From contig JACQFE010000009.1 in assembly GCA_016200265.1 (NCBI GenBank), positions 124,001 through 188,000 on the forward strand: 64,000 nt of DNA, written 5' to 3'. Of this stretch, positions 1 through 9,992 are shown in pieces. The notes below the pieces were generated by a model. The model was not told the origin of the DNA. It was given only the letters and a program-made list of their open reading frames with translations, and did not search any database. Made by a program: the position numbers and the translations under genes. How positions within the stretch are numbered: position 1 is the first letter of the stretch; each line of letters starts with the position of its first letter. This DNA comes from Planctomycetota bacterium (GTDB lineage Bacteria; Planctomycetota; Phycisphaerae; UBA1845).

Positions 1-1
1 C

Positions 2-379
2 ACGCCCGTCGGGGCTTGCTTGCCTCCCTACAGCGCCCCCGTAGTGTGCTGTTTCTCCAATGGACTCTACCTCGTTTACACGCTGACGTGGGCTCAGTGC
101 GAGGACATCAGCGGCATGCCCGTTTGCGACGATCCACCGCTATGTCCGGGAACTCCCTGCCCGCTTTGGACCTGTCGAAATGGATGTTTAATCGGCGACG
201 CCGATGGCGATGGCGACCTCGATCTTGCAGATTTCGCAGGATTTGAACGATGTTTCGGCGAAGGAGAGCCTCCCGCCGAAATGACAGAATGTTTGCAGAT
301 ATTCGATTTCGACGCGGACGCCCACGTCTCCAGCGTCGATTTCAAGGCGTTCCAACAGAAGTCCTCAGGGCCAAGGTAA
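2..379 (+). CDS. C-terminal part of a secreted dockerin-like protein (5' end outside window)
   Basis: The reading frame is open from the first bases of the window, so the gene starts upstream. The visible 125 or so codons end in two EF-hand-like loops (DADGDGDLDLADF and DFDADAHVSSVDF) separated by a Cys-containing linker, the dockerin-like arrangement common at the C-termini of secreted planctomycetal proteins. Such repeats bind calcium and in some proteins mediate protein-protein attachment. The upstream part is Cys/Pro rich. Nothing shows the main function. It is followed after 49 bases by another dockerin-containing gene on the same strand, so the two may be co-transcribed. Confidence 0.7.
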   Translation, partial: TPVGACLPPYSAPVVCCFSNGLYLVYTLTWAQCEDISGMPVCDDPPLCPGTPCPLWTCRNGCLIGDADGDGDLDLADFAGFERCFGEGEPPAEMTECLQIFDFDADAHVSSVDFKAFQQKSSGPR

Positions 380-428
380 GTGATGACAAAACTGGAATCA
401 CATGTCGAATCATAGTGGGAGAGACGCC

Positions 429-2780
429 ATGAAGGCATCAATCACCAAAGGTAGGTGTCCAAGTCGCCACGAATTCTCAACTCAGTTGAAAGCAGTGTTT
501 GCGAGCAAACATTGGTGGTCTCGTTGGTCCTTGATGATATTTGTCTGCTGGTCGTTGATCGGCGATGCGCCACCGGCACAAGCAGCCGTCGATCTGGACG
601 GGGATGGATACGTCGGGATCAAGGATTTCGCAATTTTTCAGGCGTGTTTGGCAGGTCCGCAGCAATCGCTTGGACCGGGATGTCCGGCGGCCATCGATCT
701 GGATGCGGATCGCGACGCGGATTTGGCGGACTTTGCGGCGATTCAGCGTGAACGGGGACATTTGCCCATTCCCCTACGCGACACCTTAGGCAGTGTCATT
801 CCTATCGACTCCGCCACTCCCTACAGCGGACGGCAGACTTGCGGAACCAGCGGGTGCCACAACGTCGACATCATTGGCAATGGAATAAAGTTTCAGCAAG
901 GCCGCACGGACTTGAACGGCAATGTCATCGTTCACGACGACTATTTTGGCGATGGCAGATGGTGGCAAAAGTCGCCGTCCCGTTACGGCCATTTCTCTTC
1001 GAGTTCCACATGGCATCAGCTTGCTTCGAAGAACAACGCCAGCGAATCGGAGATGGATGTTTCGACATTCGGCTGGGTCGGAGCGTGCGGCGGGTGCCAT
1101 GCGGGCGGAGGTCCGGGGGAGTTCGACCGGGACGGGAAGCGCCTTTACGACGCGGACACAGGGAAGTTTGGCTACGAGCTTCTAGGTAAGACGCCTCAAG
1201 ACGTGGTCTTCGACGGTGATTATGCGTATCAGCCCGAAACAGTACAAGGCAGTTTGACCTCGGCGCGATGGGATATCACGGGTTTGTCGGAGCCGGATTG
1301 TCTGCTCTGTCATACGCCCGATCCGCAGTGGAACAACGGACAGAACGTCAACCGCCGCACGTGGCGCAGCGCGGTGTTGGGCGCGTATACCAACCTGGTG
1401 GACGACGACGGGGCGCAGGTGCCGGCGTTCGCCGCCGCGGGCGCCGCCGGACAGGGCTGGTTCTCAAGCATCGCCATGGCGGCGGGAGTGGCCACGAAAT
1501 TGCAACTGGATTACTCCGTGGGAGTCATGCGGGGCAGTCTGATTGAGAATTTCGATCACACTGTGGCGCTCCCCCAGACTGCCGTGGACTATCCGCCGCG
1601 AGACAACGCGTGCTGGGGGTGTCACGGGCCGATCGGCTTCCTCGAGTCGCGTGGGAGCACGTGGTTCGACGATCGGGATGTGCACTATCGGCAGTTCAAC
1701 CGGATGAATGACGCAGATCCGACAAACGACATTCCCGCAGCACGAAGTGCGGTGTGTGTGGTGTGTCACCCCGGTCAACTGGATCATAACTTCGCCAAAG
1801 GCAACAGCATTTCCAAACATTTCCGAGACGAGTTGGATTATGTGAACATGCGGACCTGCCGGGACTGTCACTTGACGATCCTGCCCAACGGGCAGCCCAA
1901 TCCAAACAAACATCCGGACGCACCGGATGTGCCGGGGAACGTAACGGTTCACCTGATCGGTTTCTTTGAAGGGGAAAACGGACCGATGAAGGTCCTTTCG
2001 TGCCAGTTCTGCCATGTGCCGTACCCGCTAATGAATCCGGCACGCGCTTTTGGCGATGCGACTCTGACGGGAGTTCGCATCAAGCACATGACCAATGAGT
2101 TCTACTCGGCCGATCCATTGAATCCCACGAATCCCGATAAGAGCCGATGGTACCCTGGCGCGCAATGGAAAAAGGATAAAGACGGCGTGGAACGTGTGTT
2201 TCCGACTCATTGGTGGTTTCACCTTTATTGGGCGGACTGGAACCAGAATGGAACACCGGATGACCTGACGGACGATGCGGTGGTTCCCATACCCATGTGG
2301 AAACTCTTGCAGGCCACCGGCGGTCAGCCGTTGCCAGGCATTACCGACGACAATGGTGACGGGATTAAGGAAATCAACCGTCCGGAAGAGATTCTCACTT
2401 ACATTCAGCTCTTGAAAGGCAATGACAGATATGGGCAGCCGATTGCCCAGAGACCCGTGTACGTGAAAACGACTCGCATGTGGTATGAAGATCCGGGGTC
2501 GCCGACAGGAGTCAGCTTCCTGGAACCGGAGGGGACGGGGATGGCGATTGATCCCTGGAAATCAGACGTCTATGGTCTGGATCATAACGTGCTGGAAAAG
2601 GAACAGGCGTGGGGACACGACGATCCGAAGAACCCGGACGACGGATGCCGGCATTGTCACCGCCCGGATACACTGAACTCGCCCGTTTTCGATCGACTGA
2701 TTCTCATTGATCCCTGGGGGCCGGACGGAAAACCGATCTACAAGACCATTCGCCAGCTCACGGGCTTGAATCCTCCGTGA
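429..2780 (+). CDS. Secreted octaheme c-type cytochrome with N-terminal dockerin-like domain
   Basis: Predicted extracytoplasmic electron-transfer protein of 783 residues. I chose ATG 429 because GGGAGAG lies just upstream; an in-frame ATG at 402 has no ribosome-binding site. A hydrophobic signal peptide (about residues 36-53, ending AQAA) precedes two EF-hand loops (DLDGDGYVGIKDF, DLDADRDADLADF). Seven canonical CXXCH haem sites follow (CGGCH, CLLCH, CWGCH, CVVCH, CRDCH, CQFCH, CRHCH), plus one CX4CH site (CGTSGCH) at about residue 138. Eight haems recall octahaem tetrathionate/nitrite reductase-like proteins, but no substrate can be assigned. An EF-hand module fused in front of a multihaem cytochrome is unusual. 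The 3' end overlaps the convergent gene by 23 bases. Confidence 0.85.
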   Translation: MKASITKGRCPSRHEFSTQLKAVFASKHWWSRWSLMIFVCWSLIGDAPPAQAAVDLDGDGYVGIKDFAIFQACLAGPQQSLGPGCPAAIDLDADRDADLADFAAIQRERGHLPIPLRDTLGSVIPIDSATPYSGRQTCGTSGCHNVDIIGNGIKFQQGRTDLNGNVIVHDDYFGDGRWWQKSPSRYGHFSSSSTWHQLASKNNASESEMDVSTFGWVGACGGCHAGGGPGEFDRDGKRLYDADTGKFGYELLGKTPQDVVFDGDYAYQPETVQGSLTSARWDITGLSEPDCLLCHTPDPQWNNGQNVNRRTWRSAVLGAYTNLVDDDGAQVPAFAAAGAAGQGWFSSIAMAAGVATKLQLDYSVGVMRGSLIENFDHTVALPQTAVDYPPRDNACWGCHGPIGFLESRGSTWFDDRDVHYRQFNRMNDADPTNDIPAARSAVCVVCHPGQLDHNFAKGNSISKHFRDELDYVNMRTCRDCHLTILPNGQPNPNKHPDAPDVPGNVTVHLIGFFEGENGPMKVLSCQFCHVPYPLMNPARAFGDATLTGVRIKHMTNEFYSADPLNPTNPDKSRWYPGAQWKKDKDGVERVFPTHWWFHLYWADWNQNGTPDDLTDDAVVPIPMWKLLQATGGQPLPGITDDNGDGIKEINRPEEILTYIQLLKGNDRYGQPIAQRPVYVKTTRMWYEDPGSPTGVSFLEPEGTGMAIDPWKSDVYGLDHNVLEKEQAWGHDDPKNPDDGCRHCHRPDTLNSPVFDRLILIDPWGPDGKPIYKTIRQLTGLNPP

Positions 2781-3408
2781 TTGCGGAGCCGGGTGTAACG
2801 ACGCTAAACACCCAATGACCGTCTGTGATCCGCGCAACGCCTACGGGGCGGGCCGGATGATGGCGCTCGAAAAGACGTTCGCCGAATATATCTCGTTCCA
2901 TGGATGAGAGGAACTGTCGAACGTCCTGCTGGCTGGTTGATCCGGCATAGATTGCGGCCTCAAGATGATCAGCGGCGTCAAACGTCCGGCATTCATTCTG
3001 GCTGGGCGTTTGCTGCCTGAGGAGTCCATTGCCAGATGATGAAGCGACTTGGAGTTCCGTCGCGCAGGTCTGCTCATTCTGAGACGGGGCAATGGCCAGG
3101 ACGGGGGCGCTGCCAGCACAGAGCGTGATAAACGTATCATTGACCAATGTAGGTCCCGACACGAGAAGCAATTCGGGAGTTTCTTCGCGAAGCGCCGCGA
3201 GGAGTTTCGCGGTTATTACCGACTCATTCCGGGAAATGACCGCGTCGGCTCCTTCTCCTTCAACGGATTTGACGATCCAATCCTGTGAACTCTGAGAATG
3301 ATTCCAGGGCACAATGGTCGGGCGCGGCAATCCCAAATGCGCCACGTAGGCAATCGTCCACATAACTCCCGCCTCGTCGCCGCCATCTACAATCGCGGTA
3401 AGACACAT
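2758..3408 (-). CDS. Hypothetical protein, possibly distantly universal-stress-protein-like
   Basis: 216-residue open frame on the same strand as kdpDE. The middle (about residues 70-110) reads ETPELLLVSGP...AGSAPVLAIAP, which resembles the late beta-strand and Gly-Ser-x-PVLVV end of UspA domains, and the start (TAIVDGGDEAG) resembles a UspA first strand. The match is weak, the nucleotide-binding GX2GX9G motif is not clear, and no strong ribosome-binding site is seen. It ends inside the 3' end of the convergent cytochrome gene. It could equally be a decayed gene or a chance open frame. Confidence 0.4.
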   Translation of the reverse strand: MCLTAIVDGGDEAGVMWTIAYVAHLGLPRPTIVPWNHSQSSQDWIVKSVEGEGADAVISRNESVITAKLLAALREETPELLLVSGPTLVNDTFITLCAGSAPVLAIAPSQNEQTCATELQVASSSGNGLLRQQTPSQNECRTFDAADHLEAAIYAGSTSQQDVRQFLSSMERDIFGERLFERHHPARPVGVARITDGHWVFSVVTPGSAITEDSSP

Positions 3409-3578
3409 GCCACCCTACTCCTCGGGCCGTGGGATACGAGAGTTTCGGCACACGTTTTCGACGGCTTGGCCCACGCTTTGCCATGAGGTAAACTCTAAGT
3501 AATACGGTCTGATAGACCGAGCCACGACCTGAAATTGTAGTAGAGGATATTCCAGAAATGTAGTAAATAACCGCATTT

Positions 3579-3616
<38 letters not shown>

Positions 3617-4085
3617 ACGACGCCGCACAACAACTCACCTCGCAAATAGCCTTTTCAGCCTCAAAGTTGCGGTTTTCTGATTTCGGCCGGGTCGATGATT
3701 CGCCCTAAGTAGTGCTCGATCGACCGCTTAAGTTGCGCACGACGGCGCGCGAACAATTTCCGAACTTCCGAGATCGGGGGGCGATTGCTACAACCTCGAA
3801 CGCCGGCACACGCGCCGTGCAAGCGAGGAGCCGTGGGTTTCAAACCCCACTCCCATCTTCGGGTTTCGGCACGTGGACTGGCTAGGTCTCGGCCTTGGTG
3901 TCAAAGGAAGGGGCGAGGGGACGCAAGGCCGACGCCACTGAAGCTTGCAAACGGCACTCCAAGACAGTCGGTGCCTGATTCGCAATCGGCGAGCCGACCA
4001 TAGTTTGGGCGATCGGGGTTACGGATTCATAAAACCGCAGGCACGTGCACTGTGTTTTCACGGAAGAGGACAACGCGGCGTGTGC
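3617..4085. other. Intergenic region without a convincing gene
   Basis: No supported gene. A 60-codon minus-strand open frame (3661-3843) has a plausible but unidentified C-terminal half (ARRRAQLKRSIEHYLGRI) and may be a gene remnant. Near 3831-3850 a GTGGG...CCCAC hairpin with a TTTCAAAC loop resembles a tRNA T-arm without the rest of a tRNA. The region lies next to the tRNA-Gly half and may be scar tissue of an old integration. Confidence 0.4.
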
Positions 4086-4790
4086 TTATTCCATTCGGAA
4101 GCGGTATCCAATACCGGCTTCCGTGATGAGGTGACTTGGTCGAACCGGGTCGTCTTCAAGCTTCTGACGAAGCTGATGCATGAATAGGCGAAGGTAATGC
4201 GATTCCTCGGAATGGCCCGGCCCCCATACTTCCTTGAGTAATTGTCGATGGGTGAGCACGAGACCAGCGTGTTTCACGAGCGCGGCGAGCAGTTTGTATT
4301 CGAGCGGCGTGAGGTGAACCATCTCTCCCTTTCGATGAACTTCGCGTCGAATCAGGTCAATTTTAAGGTCACCTGCAGCGACCACTGCGCCATCACCTTC
4401 GGTTGCGCGATTGACGGCATGACGAAGCGCTACCCGAATGCGGGCCATCAGTTCGCCGGTCGCGAAAGGCTTCTGCACATAATCATCCGCGCCAGCGTCC
4501 AGCGCCTTGACCTTGTCAGTCTCCTGGCCTCGTGCAGACAGAATGATGATCGGAATGCTCGTCCATTCACGAAGACGCCTGATCACTTCCAGTCCGTCTA
4601 GGTCAGGAAGGCCCAGGTCCAAAATGACCACGTCGGGCCGTGCTTGAGAGGATTGCAAGATTGCGTCCTGGCCATTGGTCGCTTCGATCAGCTTGAACCC
4701 GGCGGCCTCAATGGCCGGTCGTAGGAATCAGCGGATCGGTTGCTCATCCTCGACTAGGAGGATTGTTGCCGAGACGGGTTTCAAGGCCAT
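4086..4790 (-). pseudogene. kdpE: KdpE response regulator, interrupted by an in-frame TGA
   Basis: OmpR-family response regulator partner of KdpD. From ATG at 4790 the frame reads a normal receiver start (TILLVEDEQPIR), then TGA at 4730-4728, then continues without shift (FLRPAIEAAGFKLIEATNGQDA) through the phosphoacceptor region VVILDLGLPDLDG to a winged-helix DNA-binding domain (LTPLEYKLLAALVKHAG ... ITEAGIGYRF). Family members usually have Arg where the TGA stands, so a CGA-to-TGA change explains it. The start overlaps the kdpD stop by 10 bases, normal translational coupling. A later start at 4658 would lack the first beta strand and the acidic pocket. Real inactivation, readthrough and sequencing error are all possible. 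Confidence 0.8.
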
Positions 4791-7525
4791 GCCTCCGGAG
4801 GGATCGCGGGGGCTGGTACTGGAGGCTCACGAATGAATGCAACGTTAACGATCTCGGGTTGGTTCTCCGTTAGAGGAATCGTAAACCAGAAGCGAGCGCC
4901 GCCGTCTGTGCGATTTTCAGCCCCGATGTTGCCCCCGTGGAGGCGAATCACCGCATCGCAGATTGCCAGACCGAGCCCTGTTCCGGACCGATCGGTCGGT
5001 GGGCGCTGACGGACGAATCGACGGAAAACACGTTTTTCAGCACCGGGCGGTAGGCCAGGACCAGTGTCGATGACCTCGACCAGAATCTCACTGTTCTCAG
5101 CACGTGCGCGAATCGAAGTCTTAGAACCCTGCGGCGTGTAGCGAGCGACATTCTCCAGCATGTTGGTCAAAACTTCCTCGATCAGTACGCCATCGATGCG
5201 CAGCAAGGGCAGGTCGGCCGGCAAACTTGTTTCGATTTCGTGCTGCGAGAGCGTTGAACGCAAACGGTTTAGGGCGGAGCCGACGAGTTCCTCAAGCGGG
5301 TACCAATCCTTTTCTAGTTTGAATCCCGGCGATTCGAGGCGAGTCATTCCCAGCAGCTTCCCCACAAGGTGATCGAGTCGTCCCGCTTCATCGGAGATCG
5401 ATTGCAATAATTCACGCCGGGACGAGACGGAAAGACCTGTGGGTTCGTCGATCAGGGTACTTGCTGCTCCGGCGATTGCCGCTAACGGTGTTCGCAAGTC
5501 GTGAGAGACACAACTGAGCAGTGCGCTGCGCATTTGCTCGGTCTCAGCTTCATGCCGAGCCGTGGCGGCTTGAGTTGCAAAGGCTGTTCGCTCAAGCGCG
5601 ATTGCGAGCTGAGTGGCAAAAGTTTCCAACAGATGCCTCTGATCGGGTTCAAGCAAATGCTTCCGTTCTTTCGGTCGAAGAGCCAGAACGCCAAGCGAGG
5701 CACCCGATGTAACGAGCGGCACGTACATGGCGGCGCACGCGGACAGCGTTTCCGTGCTCCATCCTGCCCATTTCTGATGATCGAAGCCCCATTGAGCTGC
5801 GGCGCGCTCATTCGTTGGTTCGACCTTGAAGTCACCATGATTGGCCGCAACAGAAAGTCCATACCCCTCCCTCGAAAGAAGGACTGCGACATCGCCTTCA
5901 AATACATCCGCCACATGGCGCGACGCCGCCCGAACAATCGAATCGCTGTCTTTGGCGGCAGCAAGCTGGCGGCTCATAAAATACAAAGCGATGGTCCGGA
6001 GGTAGCGCCTGCGGGCGGACTCAATTTGACGTCGGACACGTTGCGTCAGCCCGCTGATCACGAGCGCCGTTGCCAGCAGAACGATGAAGGCGATTACGTA
6101 CTGCACGTCGGAGATGGCTAAAGAATAGAAGGGTTCCGTGAAAAGAAAGTCAAAAAGTAAGGCCGCAAGAATGGACGCGACTACGGATGGTCCGATGGCG
6201 AAACGCGTGGCGACGAACACCACGCCGGCCAGGTAGATCATCGTCAAGTTAACAGCGGAAAAGCGGCCGTACATCAACGCCGCGATGGCAGTGCAAACGG
6301 CCATGACGAGAACTGTCCATGCGTATTCACGCCAATCCACGTGTGAGGTCGGCAGGGAAACAGCGTCCAGCTCGTGTTCTTCCGACTCACCTTTAACGAC
6401 ATGAACATCGATGTCCCCGCTGCGGCGGATCAACTCATCAACGATTGAGCCGCGCAGCCACTCGCGCCACCTGGGGAACTCCGGTTTGCCTATGACGATC
6501 TTGTTGATATTGCGCTTGCCTGCGAAACTGAGAAGTTCGTCGACCACCCTCTCGCCGGACAAGACAGTCGCTTCAGCGCCAAGTCGTTCGGCGAGTTGTA
6601 GGTTTCTCCGTATCTGTGCGGCCGCCTTTTCGCTCTGCCGCGGGGTCTCCACACTTACTGCAATCCATTCCGCATGTGCTGACGCTGCCATGCGTCGTGC
6701 CGTTCGTACGACACGGCCGGAAAGCGGACTGGGACCCACACATACGAGAATGCGATCAGACGTAGGCCATGGGCGGCGTTCGCCACGACCGGCGCGTTCC
6801 ACGCCGACCTGAGCACCCACCCGCTCGGCGGTTTGTCGAAGTGCGAGTTCGCGCAGGGCGACGAGATTTTCCCGGCGGAAGAATTGATTGATGGCGCGGC
6901 GGGCCTGCTCGGACATGTAGACCTTGCCTTCATGCAAACGCTGAAGCAAGTCATCGGGCGGAAGATCTACAAGCTCGATTTCATCCGCGCGTTCAACGAT
7001 GGAGTCGGGTACCGTTTCCCGAACAATGACTCCGGTGATCTGGGCGACAACGTCGTTGAGCGATTCGATATGCTGGACGTTGAGCGTTGCATCAACGTTG
7101 ATCCCCGCGTCGAGGAGTTCGATTACATCCTGCCAGCGCTTCCCATGCCGAAGGCCTTCAGCGTTCGTATGGGCAAGCTCATCAACGAGAATGAGTTCAG
7201 GTTTGCGTCGAAGGGCCGCGTCGAGATCAAATTCTCTTAATCGTACCCCGCGATATTCAACGAATTGCGGTGGAAGTTGTTCGAGATCCGTCAGGAGTGC
7301 GTCGCTTTCTTTGCGGCCGTGCGTTTCCACATAGCCGACTACCACACCGATGCCCTCGCGGCACTTCTCCTGCGCCTCGCTGAGCATGGCATAGGTCTTG
7401 CCTACTCCGGGAGATGCACCGAAGAAAATCTTCAGCCGTCCCCGGCGCGCGCCGCCCTCACGTGTTTCCACGTGGGCGAGAAGTGCATCTGGATCGGGTC
7501 GTGCGTCGGCTGTCACTTGGCTCAC
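4781..7525 (-). CDS. kdpD: KdpD osmosensitive potassium sensor histidine kinase
   Basis: 914-residue membrane sensor kinase controlling kdp expression in response to low potassium, close to the usual ~900. Order of domains: KdpD N-terminal domain with Walker A GASPGVGKT (about 36-44), universal-stress-like domain (about 250-370), four transmembrane segments (about 400-500), a GAF-like segment, a HisKA motif SHDLRTPLAA with the phosphorylated His near 674, and a HATPase domain with N, G1 (DTGPGLPPG) and G2 (GTGLGLAI) boxes. It is transcribed with kdpE, whose start overlaps its stop. The intact kinase contrasts with the interrupted regulator. Confidence 0.97.
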   Translation of the reverse strand: MSQVTADARPDPDALLAHVETREGGARRGRLKIFFGASPGVGKTYAMLSEAQEKCREGIGVVVGYVETHGRKESDALLTDLEQLPPQFVEYRGVRLREFDLDAALRRKPELILVDELAHTNAEGLRHGKRWQDVIELLDAGINVDATLNVQHIESLNDVVAQITGVIVRETVPDSIVERADEIELVDLPPDDLLQRLHEGKVYMSEQARRAINQFFRRENLVALRELALRQTAERVGAQVGVERAGRGERRPWPTSDRILVCVGPSPLSGRVVRTARRMAASAHAEWIAVSVETPRQSEKAAAQIRRNLQLAERLGAEATVLSGERVVDELLSFAGKRNINKIVIGKPEFPRWREWLRGSIVDELIRRSGDIDVHVVKGESEEHELDAVSLPTSHVDWREYAWTVLVMAVCTAIAALMYGRFSAVNLTMIYLAGVVFVATRFAIGPSVVASILAALLFDFLFTEPFYSLAISDVQYVIAFIVLLATALVISGLTQRVRRQIESARRRYLRTIALYFMSRQLAAAKDSDSIVRAASRHVADVFEGDVAVLLSREGYGLSVAANHGDFKVEPTNERAAAQWGFDHQKWAGWSTETLSACAAMYVPLVTSGASLGVLALRPKERKHLLEPDQRHLLETFATQLAIALERTAFATQAATARHEAETEQMRSALLSCVSHDLRTPLAAIAGAASTLIDEPTGLSVSSRRELLQSISDEAGRLDHLVGKLLGMTRLESPGFKLEKDWYPLEELVGSALNRLRSTLSQHEIETSLPADLPLLRIDGVLIEEVLTNMLENVARYTPQGSKTSIRARAENSEILVEVIDTGPGLPPGAEKRVFRRFVRQRPPTDRSGTGLGLAICDAVIRLHGGNIGAENRTDGGARFWFTIPLTENQPEIVNVAFIREPPVPAPAIPPEAWP

Positions 7526-7784
7526 GGCTCTATCCTATGCGCATGACCCGACTCCGCGACTACAGTAGCCATTTTTGGTGGCGTAACCACTGGCCAGACG
7601 AGCTGCCACCGCCAGTCACGGCGTGAACAAGGTACTCAACCAGCCTGTCAGAAGATTGAGAAGTAGCGGCAACCACAACAAGTCTCGAAACGGGTGATAG
7701 TGCAATGAGATTCTCCAAAATCAATCGTCTTCCACTGGCGTGAACCAGCACACGCTGGTTCAGTCACGCACAGAGAGATTCAAA

Positions 7785-9317
7785 CTAAAAGCGGACAATC
7801 AAGTCCACAAGGAAACTGAACTGCCCACTCTCCGTGCCATTGTCATAGGCCGGCATGTTCCATCCGCGCTCGTAGCGTAGCTCCGGCCGGACCGTCACGA
7901 GTTCGGTGACATTATGACTCCAACTGATGCCGTGAGATGTATACGTATTTCGATAGCCGGTTCGCTGGCCTTCGTCATCGCGGAGGAAGTCATTTCGAAT
8001 CGTCAAGTAGTCCTTGTCGGACAGCTTGATTTCGAAATTGTGGACCATGCCCCATTCATCGGAGAGTCCGGGCTGATAGAATCCGGGTCCGCCGCCGCCG
8101 CCAAATTCCTTTGCGGGTCCCCAGCTAACAGAACCGCCAAGGTATGCGTCGCGCTGCCACATGTAATACGCTTCTGTCAACATGTGGACATCGTCATTGA
8201 ACTTGTGCGTCCATGTCGCCACGATGTGTTGAAGGTTGTCGTGGAAATCCTCCCACTTGCCCTCGCCCAGCAAATTGATGCCGCCCCAGATGGAGTCCTT
8301 GTTGTCATTGGACACCCATCGGACCATCAAGTGACCATTGGGCTTAAAGCTATCATCCCACGGGGCGACGTCATTGGGTCCGAACACGCCGAGCTCAATC
8401 GTCCAATTCTGATTCAATCGAATATCCGCCATGACCCCCATGTAGCTGTACGGATCGTAGGAAAACATGACCGAGTGCGAGAACATGTAGTTGAGCGGCG
8501 TTGGGCAGGCCTCAATATCCGGGGTAGAAATCCACCGCCCGACTCTCAGGACCATGCCGTCCGCGACGTCTGGGAAATACCAGCGAACATCGAACTCCAG
8601 AATATCGCCGCCGTAGATCTCATTTTTCTCGAGTAGCTGATCGCTGAGGAATCCCTTCATTTGCATGAAGCGATAGTCAAGACCGTAGAGCGTCATAACG
8701 TGAAAACCCCAGTCAATGTGATCTTTCTGCACAGTATCCGGCATTCGCTCTACCACAAAGACGGCCTGGTCCAATTCCAGATGGTCGGGTCTGATTGGAT
8801 ACGCAAGTGGGGCGTTTGACTTGTGTGAAGTACTCCAGTTGAATGACGGACTGACCCAGCCGTACATCTTGATGTGATTCTCCTTCAGCCATTGGCCGAA
8901 CGCCGTTCCGCTTAGGGCTTTTTGCAATGGCCAGTCGGGAGTCGTGTCAGGGACGCCGATTGTTGGGCCCAAGTACTCAGATAGGGGAAACGGCGGCGAT
9001 TGAAACGGCGCCGGCAATGCGCGTCGCGGCGGCTCGCTCGATTCCGGCTGCGGCGCCAAACTCAGGTTCGTTTCCTTCTTCGGTGCTTTTTCGGAATCGT
9101 CCTTTCCGGAGTCCTTTGCATCAGGCGGCGCGGCTGCCAATGCAAGACGCTCATGTTTTGGCGGAGGATCGTATCGCAGACTAAAGAGCGTCGGCGTATC
9201 ACCGACAACAGACTCGCTCCCCGAGTCCGATGGTGAGGCAGTTTGAGCGGTGCAGGGAAACGCCCACAAAAGTGCGCTCAATGCGCACACCGGGCGAATC
9301 ATTTTCTCAAATTTCAT
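7785..9317 (-). CDS. Outer-membrane beta-barrel porin-like protein
   Basis: About 510 residues. I prefer the start at 9317 (MKFEKMIRPVCALSALLWAF), which gives a clear signal peptide ending near AQT; an upstream in-frame ATG at 9353 adds 12 unlikely residues. After a Pro/Glu/Lys-rich linker (about 40-110) comes a long region of alternating aromatic/polar beta strands ending with Phe (LVDLIVRF), typical of Gram-negative-type outer membrane barrels. It fits the family often annotated as porin or outer membrane beta-barrel protein. Its place between kdpC and kdpD suggests co-expression with potassium uptake, perhaps as the outer-membrane entry route; that role is inference. Confidence 0.75.
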   Translation of the reverse strand: MKFEKMIRPVCALSALLWAFPCTAQTASPSDSGSESVVGDTPTLFSLRYDPPPKHERLALAAAPPDAKDSGKDDSEKAPKKETNLSLAPQPESSEPPRRALPAPFQSPPFPLSEYLGPTIGVPDTTPDWPLQKALSGTAFGQWLKENHIKMYGWVSPSFNWSTSHKSNAPLAYPIRPDHLELDQAVFVVERMPDTVQKDHIDWGFHVMTLYGLDYRFMQMKGFLSDQLLEKNEIYGGDILEFDVRWYFPDVADGMVLRVGRWISTPDIEACPTPLNYMFSHSVMFSYDPYSYMGVMADIRLNQNWTIELGVFGPNDVAPWDDSFKPNGHLMVRWVSNDNKDSIWGGINLLGEGKWEDFHDNLQHIVATWTHKFNDDVHMLTEAYYMWQRDAYLGGSVSWGPAKEFGGGGGPGFYQPGLSDEWGMVHNFEIKLSDKDYLTIRNDFLRDDEGQRTGYRNTYTSHGISWSHNVTELVTVRPELRYERGWNMPAYDNGTESGQFSFLVDLIVRF

Positions 9318-9396
9318 TTTCCACTCGCTCCGACTTAGACCTGGGTTCCTCAAACAAACTCAACACGCCAACCAGTTTGAGGTAATTGCATTTCTC

Positions 9397-9981
9397 TCAC
9401 CTCTTAACTTGAGCAACTTCCTCAAGACTCAAATTCAATAGAAGCACATTGACACGCGGCTCACCGAGTATTCCGAGCTGGCGCTTCTCGGTGGCGTCGT
9501 CGACGAGCTTGGAAACGGATTCAACGGTCATGTTGCGAAGTTTCGCGACGCGCGGCACTTGATACTTCGCAGCCGCCACACTGATGTGTGGGTCGAGCCC
9601 GCTTCCCGATGCGGTCACCAGATCAATTGGCACGGGGGCCGTGTTCGTCGAGTCCGCTTCGTGGAGTTTCTTCACCCGCTGCGCGACGGCGTCAATTTGT
9701 GCTGGGTTGGAAACGGCCAAATTGCTGCCGGTGGATGACGCGGCATTGTAGGGATACGGCGTCGTCGCAGACGGTCTGCCCCAAAAATATCTGGGATCGT
9801 CAAAGAGTTGCCCGATCAGCTCCGAGCCCGACGTTTTTCCGTCGCGCACGATCAGGCTGCCGTTGGCCGCGCTCGGAAATACAACTTGAGCAATGCCCGT
9901 GATGACCAGCGGATAGGCGATTCCCATCAGCACCGTCAAGGTCAGGAACATTACGATCGAAATTCGAAGTTGCTTCAGCAT
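9397..9981 (-). CDS. kdpC: KdpC subunit of the potassium-transporting P-type ATPase
   Basis: 194 residues, normal for KdpC, the single-span accessory subunit that stabilises the KdpFABC complex and promotes ATP binding. The N-terminal membrane helix (FLTLTVLMGIAYPLVITGIAQ) is followed by conserved KdpC signatures: FDDPRYFWGRPSAT, SNLAVSNP, SGSGLDPHISV and a C-terminal stretch ending in EPRVNVLLLNLSL. It lies 11 bases downstream of kdpB in the same operon. Confidence 0.97.
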   Translation of the reverse strand: MLKQLRISIVMFLTLTVLMGIAYPLVITGIAQVVFPSAANGSLIVRDGKTSGSELIGQLFDDPRYFWGRPSATTPYPYNAASSTGSNLAVSNPAQIDAVAQRVKKLHEADSTNTAPVPIDLVTASGSGLDPHISVAAAKYQVPRVAKLRNMTVESVSKLVDDATEKRQLGILGEPRVNVLLLNLSLEEVAQVKR

Positions 9982-9992
9982 GTTCAGGTTCC

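Noticed and set aside
3831..3850. Complete tRNA
   Set aside because: Only a T-arm-like hairpin with an eight-base loop; acceptor, D and anticodon arms are absent.
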